NCBI GenBank assembly: GCA_016932075.1
Contig: JAFGDP010000109.1
Location: 1 to 8,497, forward strand
Source of the DNA: Chitinispirillaceae bacterium
GTDB taxonomy: Bacteria; Fibrobacterota; Chitinivibrionia; Chitinivibrionales; Chitinispirillaceae
DNA length: 8,497 nucleotides
Direction: 5' to 3'
Both the position numbers and the translations under genes were made by a program. Numbering within the stretch: the first letter of the stretch is position 1; each line of letters begins with the position of its first letter. The notes under the pieces were generated by a model. The model was not told where the DNA came from. It saw only the letters and a program-made list of their open reading frames with translations, and did no database searches. Below are positions 1-4,500 of this stretch, piece after piece.

Positions 1-1
1 C

Positions 2-131
2 ACCCCTTCTGTGCTGACTGCCGGTATTGGGGCGACCGACCCGGTCGCCCTTTATCAAGAAACTCCTGCGCCCTTAGGAAACGTGAATATCGAAGCAGGC
101 TTTTACATTATTGAATAAGAGATGGTTGATA
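2..131. repeat. 130-bp direct repeat, copy A
   Basis: This stretch matches 3140-3269 at a constant offset of 3138 bases, with 12 mismatches in 130 positions by hand alignment (about 91% identity, no gaps). The block from 27 to 75 is identical in both copies. Inside is a perfect 9-bp stem with a 3-base loop (30-38 with 42-50, loop ACC), followed by TTTAT, so it resembles a weak rho-independent terminator on the plus strand. No convincing protein is encoded. The two copies bracket the minus-strand lyase-like and xylanase genes. The homology may extend left of the window, where it cannot be seen. It is probably a genome-wide interspersed repeat, but only two copies are visible here. Confidence 0.85.
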
Positions 132-190
132 TTCTTGTGTGTTAATTGTTTTTGCTACAATAGCAGGGTGCGTTGTGAGGGAGTGAGAGC

Positions 191-211
191 GTCCGCCGCG
201 CAGCGGCGGAC
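191..211. repeat. GC-rich 9-3-9 hairpin
   Basis: Bases 191-199 (GTCCGCCGC) pair perfectly with 203-211 around a 3-base loop, GCA. No T-run follows on either strand, so this is not a standard intrinsic terminator. It has the same 9-bp stem and triloop geometry as the hairpin at 30-50 and lies just upstream of the structured repeat at 223-290. Confidence 0.7.
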
Positions 212-222
212 ATAGCCGAACA

Positions 223-290
223 CCCTTGCAGGAGGGGGTATGCCGCAAGACACCGCAGTCCCGGCTATGCCGGGCGAGGAGGCTTGTGGC
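223..290. repeat. Structured repeat, copy 1
   Basis: This is one of two related copies; the other is 1816-1870. The order of parts is: a small hairpin CCCTT / AGGGG (223-227 with 233-237), then an outer stem of 8 bp with one G-T wobble (242-249 with 283-290). The outer stem encloses a conserved ACACCGCA (250-257) and a conserved GAGGAGG (276-282). This copy also has an inner CCCGGC-TAT-GCCGGG hairpin (260-274) that copy 2 lacks. The stem bases differ between copies while pairing is kept, which suggests a selected DNA or RNA fold. It lies downstream of the lyase-like gene's stop codon (minus strand). Its function is unknown. Confidence 0.6.
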
Positions 291-292
291 TA

Positions 293-321
293 GGGGGAAA
301 CGCCCTAAGGGCGGTTCCCCC
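293..321. repeat. 13-bp hairpin with TAA loop
   Basis: Bases 293-305 pair with 309-321 around the loop TAA, with a single mismatch (A300 opposite G314). The stem ends in GGGGG/CCCCC. Read on the minus strand it lies about 140 bases past the stop codon of the lyase-like gene and could act as a transcript 3' end or a barrier to exonucleases. No U-tract follows, so it is not called a terminator. Confidence 0.65.
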
Positions 322-386
322 TCCAAAATCCCCATTATTAAGCTTGACGCCCAGATACATTAATCTTTAAGGCGGTTCCCCCTCCA
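310..386. repeat. 16-bp direct repeat pair
   Basis: The 16-mer GGCGGTTCCCCCTCCA occurs at 310-325 and again at 371-386, each preceded by a TAA-type context. The first copy is the right arm of the 293-321 hairpin; the second has no left arm nearby. This looks like a partial duplication of the hairpin element. Confidence 0.7.
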
Positions 387-462
387 TAAATGCTTTAATT
401 GTTTATCGCGCGCGGATGCTTTGTGTGAAAATATTAAAAGTAACTGTGTGGCCTGCGCAATA

Positions 463-1746
463 TCACTTCGTCAGAACGATGGCTCTGGTTTCAGTGGTTT
501 CTGCGGTGTTCATGCGCACATGATATACGCCGTTTGCCCGGTCATGGCCATGCAATTGACCATGCAATTGGATGCGATGGCAGCCTGCAGCATAGCTGCC
601 CCGTGCCAGGCAGTGCACCAGTCTTCCCCGGGGCGTGAAAAGCTCTATTGCCACCTGATCAGGATGTTCAAGGTAAAACGAGAGGTGCGCGCCATGGATT
701 GACAAGCGGCTTTTGAAATCCGGCGGCCGGCGTGCGCGCCTGGAAAGCGGTCCTGCAGCAACCATTGGACCGATATAGGATGTTGCCGCGACAACGTTGT
801 CATAGTATTTCCACGTCTCTGCCGCAGGATTGGCGCCGGCGTGCAGCGACAGGTTGAAACGGTTGATGGTAAGCGTGTCGGTGTCGCGCAGCCGCAGGTT
901 TGGAAAATCAGCGATCAGCGCCCCGTCCAGCCAGCAGGCGATTCTGCCGTCACGCATGCCGGGCGTGTTTGCCTTGACCATCATTTCGCAGCAGTACCAG
1001 GTGCCGAGCATGCACCGTTTCTGCGGCCGGGCAATAAAGGTATCGCCGAAGTTGCCTGGTATCGACGTATTGGGCATGACCTCGCCATTGGGGAAAAAGT
1101 GGTCGCCCCACTGCGAACGCTGCTCAGGGTGATAGATATACACATTCAAAAGGCCGGGTGAGGTGTCGGCGTCCGTTGCCCGCCAGCTCTCAAACTCTGC
1201 CAGGAATTTGTTGTACCCGTCTGCCGGCACACCCGGCGTTGCCTGTCCATTGATGAAATAGTGGGCTGAAATGCCGCCGCCATTATGGCATGACCCTGAA
1301 ATGTCGAACGACGCATCGAATTTGGTGTAATACCTGAGAAACATGATTTCAAGCTCATCGTCTTCTGCAAGATCCCTCGCCACCGTGTTGCTCAGTTCAG
1401 CGGATTGCCGCGGGCACCGGAACTCCACGGCCTTGCGGCCCGCGTACACCTTGCCCGCTTCGGTTGCCACACGGACATTATGGTACACGCCGCCGTTCCA
1501 GTTCGCGGTCAATTCTGCTGCGCTGGAATATTCTTCAAAGTCATCGGCAAAAATAACCCCGGAATCGCCTGCAATGCCTGAATCCCCTGGATACCGTGCG
1601 GCAATGCCGGTGTTTCCCTCGGGAAGGGGCAATAACTCCTGGCCAAGAGCCGGCAACAAGCAACAGTACATGAGCGCAATAATACACGATCGTATGAGCC
1701 TGGCATACGGCCGAGCATGCTTTTTCAGGGAAAAATGCGGTTTCAT
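463..1746 (-). CDS. Secreted polysaccharide-lyase-like jelly-roll protein with T9SS-type tail
   Basis: A 427-residue protein predicted to be exported. Residues 1-36 form a signal peptide: basic start, hydrophobic core at about 21-34, probable cut after LPALGQ. Residues about 64-327 look like a concanavalin-A-like jelly roll of the PL14 / heparin-lyase-I sort. Clues are a FADDFE opening, LRYYTKFDASFD (138-149), a glycine-rich GGGIS (156-160), VYIYHPE (202-208) and a YYDNVV closing strand (314-319). Residues about 350-427 resemble a type IX secretion sorting domain, with ELFTPRGRLV (368-377) and GVYHVRM (406-412). Activity, lyase versus non-catalytic binding, is inferred from fold resemblance only; the substrate is unknown. 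The start at 1746 was chosen because it begins the signal peptide; the open frame extends upstream to 1845. It lies downstream of, and co-oriented with, the GH11 xylanase gene. Confidence 0.6.
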   Translation of the reverse strand: MKPHFSLKKHARPYARLIRSCIIALMYCCLLPALGQELLPLPEGNTGIAARYPGDSGIAGDSGVIFADDFEEYSSAAELTANWNGGVYHNVRVATEAGKVYAGRKAVEFRCPRQSAELSNTVARDLAEDDELEIMFLRYYTKFDASFDISGSCHNGGGISAHYFINGQATPGVPADGYNKFLAEFESWRATDADTSPGLLNVYIYHPEQRSQWGDHFFPNGEVMPNTSIPGNFGDTFIARPQKRCMLGTWYCCEMMVKANTPGMRDGRIACWLDGALIADFPNLRLRDTDTLTINRFNLSLHAGANPAAETWKYYDNVVAATSYIGPMVAAGPLSRRARRPPDFKSRLSIHGAHLSFYLEHPDQVAIELFTPRGRLVHCLARGSYAAGCHRIQLHGQLHGHDRANGVYHVRMNTAETTETRAIVLTK

Positions 1747-1753
1747 TATGCTT

Positions 1754-1782
1754 ATTATATCATGTGAAAGGGGAAATATACA
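1754..1782 (-). promoter_or_regulatory. Candidate leaderless promoter of the lyase-like gene
   Basis: On the minus strand a perfect TATAAT (-10) occupies 1759-1754, only 7 bases before the ATG at 1746. With a 17-base spacer the -35 box would be TGTATA (1782-1777), a poor match (3 of 6). Transcription would start at or within a base or two of the ATG, so the mRNA could be leaderless. No Shine-Dalgarno sequence precedes this ATG, which agrees with that reading. Confidence 0.4.
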
Positions 1783-1815
1783 GCTGTTGAGCGTAAGCGG
1801 GCACATTGCGTCGCT

Positions 1816-1870
1816 CCCTTGCCGGAAGGGATGCGCCGGAGACACCGCAACGCAGTGAGGAGGCTCCGGC
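1816..1870. repeat. Structured repeat, copy 2
   Basis: Counterpart of 223-290. A CCCTT / AAGGG hairpin (1816-1820 with 1826-1830, loop GCCGG) is followed by a perfect 7-bp stem GCCGGAG / CTCCGGC (1835-1841 with 1864-1870). That stem encloses the same ACACCGCA (1842-1849) and GAGGAGG (1857-1863) as copy 1. It lies between the GH11 stop codon and the start of the lyase-like gene, upstream of the candidate promoter. Confidence 0.6.
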
Positions 1871-1880
1871 CAGGATTCGC

Positions 1881-1897
1881 GCCTGCCAGTGGCAGGC
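1881..1897. repeat. 7-3-7 inverted repeat
   Basis: GCCTGCC (1881-1887) pairs with GGCAGGC (1891-1897) around the loop AGT. It follows structured-repeat copy 2 by 10 bases and sits about 80 bases past the xylanase stop codon on the minus strand. No T-run follows on either strand; it may be part of the same repeat element rather than a terminator. Confidence 0.55.
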
Positions 1898-1975
1898 TGT
1901 TGCGCATACTTCTCCCCGCCAAATCTTATTTACTTTTTTACAAAGGGGCGCCTATATGTTTAAAATCTTTAAAAC

Positions 1976-2920
1976 TTATTCTTTTATTACGGTATAGTAG
2001 TATATCCCGCGCGCAAGAGTTGCGGCGTTGAATGGTATGGTCTGCTGTCCGGCAGCATATTCTCTTTTGGTCAGGGTGGCGATTTTTTGTCCGAGATGGT
2101 TGTAGAGGGTCAATGATAGAGAGCTGTTCTTTTGCAGCATGAAGGTGATCGCTGGAATGCTGCCATCTATGACTGCAACATACCCCTGATTTGTTGTGCG
2201 CGCTCCTGCACCCTTTGTTTTGGAACTGCCGTTACCTGAGCGGTGAGCCCTGATGCCGGTGTTGCCGATGCTCATTGACATGGTCACGTCAGCGTTGCCG
2301 TTGCTTTGATATCCTTCGACGACCAGGGAAACTTCATAAAAGCTGCCCATGTTCATGTTCTTAGCCGCCCATGCAGAAAAATGATTGGCACAGGTAATGG
2401 TTCCGCTGGTACGTTTGGACTGCCGGACACTCCAGTACTGCTGGAACGTCCTGGTGCCTTCAATCGAAGGCGCGTTGGTTCGCGTTGTTTCATAGATGTC
2501 ATAGGTGCCGTTGTCGCTGGCAATGGTGCCTTTGGGCGTTCCGCCGGGCGGCCGCCATGATCCCCAGGTCTCGATAATGTAATATTCCACGAGCGGGTTT
2601 TTGGTCCACCCGTACACGGCCAAATATGAATTGCCGGATGGATTGTACGTGGCTGAGTAGGTTACGGTCTGGTTGTATACACCGGGTCTTTTGCCTTTAC
2701 GGAACAATATGTTATTGATCCCATTCCAGGTACAGCTGAAGCTGCCGCCGTCTTTGAGGATCATGGTTCCTGACCCGCCGTCGTCTTTCCAGAATTCATA
2801 GGTGTAGCCGCCGTGCTGGCCGATTCCATTTGAGGTGATGGTCTGGGCGATTGAATGGTGCATAAACAGTGACGGCAACAGTATGGCCGGCAGAACATAT
2901 GAGGCGCGTATGAACGGCAT
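1976..2920 (-). CDS. Secreted GH11 endo-1,4-beta-xylanase with T9SS-type tail
   Basis: Retaining endo-xylanase that cuts internal beta-1,4 bonds in xylan outside the cell; 314 residues. Residues 1-26 are a signal peptide ending in HHSIAQ. The catalytic beta-jelly-roll spans about 27-219 and shows the family hallmarks: [18 protein letters not shown] near the N-terminus, [11 protein letters not shown], the nucleophile Glu112 in [10 protein letters not shown], the thumb [16 protein letters not shown], and the acid/base Glu202 in [16 protein letters not shown] Gly/Ser-rich linker (about 220-250) leads to a type IX-like sorting tail with [11 protein letters not shown] and [10 protein letters not shown] at the end. 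The start at 2920 is preferred because it opens the signal peptide and has a strong AGGAG upstream; the frame itself extends to 2983. It lies upstream of the lyase-like gene on the same strand with a 229-base gap, so co-transcription is possible but unproven. Confidence 0.95.
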   Translation of the reverse strand: MPFIRASYVLPAILLPSLFMHHSIAQTITSNGIGQHGGYTYEFWKDDGGSGTMILKDGGSFSCTWNGINNILFRKGKRPGVYNQTVTYSATYNPSGNSYLAVYGWTKNPLVEYYIIETWGSWRPPGGTPKGTIASDNGTYDIYETTRTNAPSIEGTRTFQQYWSVRQSKRTSGTITCANHFSAWAAKNMNMGSFYEVSLVVEGYQSNGNADVTMSMSIGNTGIRAHRSGNGSSKTKGAGARTTNQGYVAVIDGSIPAITFMLQKNSSLSLTLYNHLGQKIATLTKREYAAGQQTIPFNAATLARGIYYYTVIKE

Positions 2921-2925
2921 AAGCA

Positions 2926-2931
2926 CTCCTT
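2926..2931 (-). promoter_or_regulatory. Ribosome-binding site of the xylanase gene
   Basis: AAGGAG on the minus strand ends 5 bases before the ATG at 2920. It decides the start codon against the longer frame beginning at 2983. A small hairpin (2944-2950 with 2955-2962, one bulge) lies just upstream in the leader. I see no convincing sigma-70-type promoter in 2963-3010. Confidence 0.75.
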
Positions 2932-3039
2932 TTCTTTTGAATGGATCTTCTGGTGAAGAATCTTTATTTATTGAAGATAACAAAAAATATAGGTGTAAGC
3001 ATAAAAATCAGCAGGGTGTGAAAAGAGGGCATACAAGCC

Positions 3040-3076
3040 GTTGAATGGTTGAATAAAGGCGGTTGAAAGGTTGAAA
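3040..3076. repeat. Degenerate GGTTGAA short repeats
   Basis: Four near-copies of the heptamer GGTTGAA occur within 37 bases, separated by 0-8 bases: a slightly degenerate first copy at about 3040, then copies at about 3047, 3061 and 3069. The array lies upstream of the xylanase gene. Variation in copy number is plausible for such a tract but cannot be judged from one sequence. Confidence 0.5.
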
Positions 3077-3089
3077 AGAGAAATACTGG

Positions 3090-3135
3090 AGGGGAAGGAC
3101 TTCCCCTAAGCCCGATCCCAAAAAGCGGTATCGGG
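3090..3135. repeat. Pair of adjacent hairpins leading into repeat copy B
   Basis: First hairpin: AGGGGAA (3090-3096) pairs with TTCCCCT (3101-3107) around GGAC. Second hairpin: CCCGAT (3111-3116) pairs with ATCGGG (3130-3135), with two further inner G-C pairs. Together with the 3140-3269 repeat they probably form one larger interspersed element; the matching left part of copy A would lie outside the window. Confidence 0.55.
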
Positions 3136-3139
3136 CCAT

Positions 3140-3269
3140 ACCCCTGCTATGCGGACAGCCGGTGTTGGGGCGACCGACCCGGTCGCCCTTTATCAAGAAA
3201 CTCCTGCGCCCTCAGGTTCCGTGAATTTCGAAGCAGGCTTTTACATTATTGAAGAAGAGATGGTAGATA
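3140..3269. repeat. 130-bp direct repeat, copy B
   Basis: Matches 2-131 at 118 of 130 positions. It carries the same perfect 9-3-9 hairpin (3168-3176 with 3180-3188, loop ACC) followed by TTTAT. The mismatches cluster in the first 25 bases and around 3214-3221, leaving the hairpin and its surroundings unchanged. It lies upstream of the xylanase gene on that gene's strand and ends about 355 bases before the regulator gene on the other. Confidence 0.85.
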
Positions 3270-3301
3270 GCGTGGAATAAACGCTCGCCGAGTGCTTCGC
3301 C

Positions 3302-3346
3302 CGGTTGCCGAGTGTTTGCCGATAGGCAAATGTATCGAGGTAACCG
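3302..3346. repeat. Nested hairpin in the intergenic region
   Basis: An outer 8-bp stem CGGTTGCC / GGTAACCG (3302-3309 with 3339-3346, one G-T wobble) encloses a second hairpin TTTGCC-GATA-GGCAAA (3315-3320 with 3325-3330), extendable by a G-T pair. The two nested stems make chance less likely, but there is no known RNA family I can match and no T-run. The function is unknown. Confidence 0.5.
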
Positions 3347-3570
3347 TGCGGAATGTACTTGTGCTGAGTAAAATCGAAGCATCGAAGTGAGCGCGGGGCG
3401 CCCAGAAGTTTTGTATGTTATCATATTCTTAATCCGCAATCTGCGATTAAAAGCCCCCTCCTCCGCCGGCAATCATCTATTGGATATTGTTACCAACTAT
3501 TTTGAATTAATAATTAATACACATGAATATACCGCTATTTAATGGCTTAAACAAGGCATTTACTGTTACC
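3347..3570. other. Intergenic stretch without a gene
   Basis: No credible ORF. Visible features are an 8-bp palindrome GGGCGCCC (3396-3403), a bulged hairpin at 3431-3448, and an abrupt shift to very AT-rich sequence from about 3480. An upstream in-frame ATG at 3523 would extend the regulator by 34 residues, but that extension does not look like the family's N-terminus. Confidence 0.5.
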
Positions 3571-3588
3571 AAAATATTTAAATATTTT
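3571..3588. promoter_or_regulatory. 18-bp perfect palindrome, operator candidate
   Basis: AAAATATTTAAATATTTT is identical to its own reverse complement and touches the -35 box of the candidate promoter at 3588-3617. This position suits a dimeric repressor or activator site, perhaps for the HTH protein encoded immediately downstream. AT-rich palindromes arise by chance more readily than mixed ones, so the functional claim is inference. Confidence 0.45.
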
Positions 3589-3617
3589 TTACACTTTATT
3601 AAAAAAATGATTATATT
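3588..3617 (+). promoter_or_regulatory. Candidate promoter of the TIGR02147 gene
   Basis: TTTACA (3588-3593, 5 of 6 to TTGACA) and TATATT (3612-3617, 5 of 6 to TATAAT) are separated by 18 bases. The -10 box ends 7 bases before the ATG at 3625, the same gap as at the lyase-like gene, so transcription would begin at about the start codon. No Shine-Dalgarno sequence is present. Confidence 0.5.
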
Positions 3618-3624
3618 TACCACT

Positions 3625-4500
3625 ATGACGCCGAAACCTTCACCAGCCGTGGATATATACAACTATTTCGATTACCGCGACTATCTGCAGGCAGTGTATG
3701 CCTGGAGAAAGCAGCATGACCAGGGATTTTCGCACCGGCTCTTTGCGCGCGAAGCGGGTATTGCAAGCCCGAACTATCTTTTCCGGGTTCTCAAGGGCGA
3801 GCGCAATCTTAACAGATCGTATATCGCGAAATTCTGCAGGGCGCTGCGCCTTTCGCCAGGCGAGCGCAGGTATTTCACCGCGCTTGTCCGGTTCAACAGC
3901 GAGCATGAAGTTGCTAAAAAGGAAAAACTGCTCAGAACCCTTCTGTCGCTCCGGTATCGCCGGGGCATCCATAGAATGGCCGACAAGAAGCTGCAGTTTT
4001 TCAGCAAATGGTATTACCCGGTGATCCGGGAGCTTGCGGTCATTCTGGACTGGAAAAACGATTTCAACCTGCTTGCCCGGCACTGCGTTCCGCGAATAAC
4101 GGCACAGCAGGCCAAAAACGCGGTGGCGTACCTGCTCAAGACGGAATTCCTGAAAAAAAAGAGTGACGGTTGCTATGAACGGACCGAGCCGGTGATCTCG
4201 AGCGGTGACGAGGTCAGGTCAACGGTCCTGAGAAACTATCACCGGCAGACCCTTGGCCAGAGCATGGAAGCGCTCGACACCGTTGACCTCGAACTTCGGG
4301 ACATTTCATCGGTGACGCTGAGTGTTTCCCTAAAGACCTATGCGGCAATCAAGAAAGAGATTCAGGACTTCAGGAAACGATTGCTCGTCATGGCACAGGA
4401 GGATGCAAACCCTGAAGTGGTATGCCTGGCAGGGTTTCAATTGATTCCGCGTTCACCATTGGGTACCACCACGCCCGTAAAACGGGGAAAAACACCATGA
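3625..4500 (+). CDS. TIGR02147 / DUF4423 family HTH protein
   Basis: A 291-residue predicted cytoplasmic DNA-binding regulator. The N-terminus has the family signature IYNYFDYRDYLQAVYAWRK (11-29). It is followed by a helix-turn-helix region at about 34-85 containing SHRLFAREAGIASPNYLFRV (36-55) and the loop KGERNLN (57-63). Residues about 90-278 match the DUF4423-type helical domain, including the SKWYYPVIREL segment (127-137) typical of the family. TIGR02147 is known mainly as a large paralogous set in Fibrobacter; no member's target is known to me. The start at 3625 was chosen because the family begins close to the YFDYR motif; an ATG at 3607 and another at 3523 are in frame but add unrelated sequence. 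Its last codons overlap the lipoprotein gene (ATGA), which implies translational coupling and a shared job. The palindrome upstream suggests autoregulation. Confidence 0.85.
   Translation: MTPKPSPAVDIYNYFDYRDYLQAVYAWRKQHDQGFSHRLFAREAGIASPNYLFRVLKGERNLNRSYIAKFCRALRLSPGERRYFTALVRFNSEHEVAKKEKLLRTLLSLRYRRGIHRMADKKLQFFSKWYYPVIRELAVILDWKNDFNLLARHCVPRITAQQAKNAVAYLLKTEFLKKKSDGCYERTEPVISSGDEVRSTVLRNYHRQTLGQSMEALDTVDLELRDISSVTLSVSLKTYAAIKKEIQDFRKRLLVMAQEDANPEVVCLAGFQLIPRSPLGTTTPVKRGKTP

Larger units (their letters stand above)
1..462. other. Gene-free repeat-rich spacer
   Basis: No credible gene is present in these 462 bases. A 75-codon minus-strand frame (108-335) is made entirely of repeat and hairpin sequence and has no ribosome-binding site. 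The stretch instead holds the 130-bp repeat, four hairpins with 3-base loops, one structured repeat and a 16-bp duplication. Bases 387-462 are plain AT-rich sequence downstream of the lyase-like gene with no clear terminator. Confidence 0.7.

Noticed and set aside
108..335. 75-codon minus-strand ORF across the left repeats
   Set aside because: It consists of hairpin arms and repeat sequence, has no ribosome-binding site and matches no protein family I know. It is a by-product of GC-rich repeats.
463..702. 93-codon plus-strand ORF from 421
   Set aside because: It is antisense to the sorting tail of the lyase-like gene and has no ribosome-binding site or recognisable motif.
1..3346. CRISPR array or insertion sequence
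   Set aside because: The repeats are too few, unevenly spaced and unlike CRISPR repeats; no transposase or terminal inverted repeats with target duplications are visible.
3212..3472. 86-codon minus-strand ORF upstream of the regulator
   Set aside because: It begins inside repeat copy B and runs through the nested hairpin; composition and content look non-coding.
3523..3624. Longer N-terminus for the TIGR02147 protein
   Set aside because: The added 34 residues do not resemble the family start, no Shine-Dalgarno precedes 3523, and the best promoter and the palindrome would then lie inside the coding sequence.
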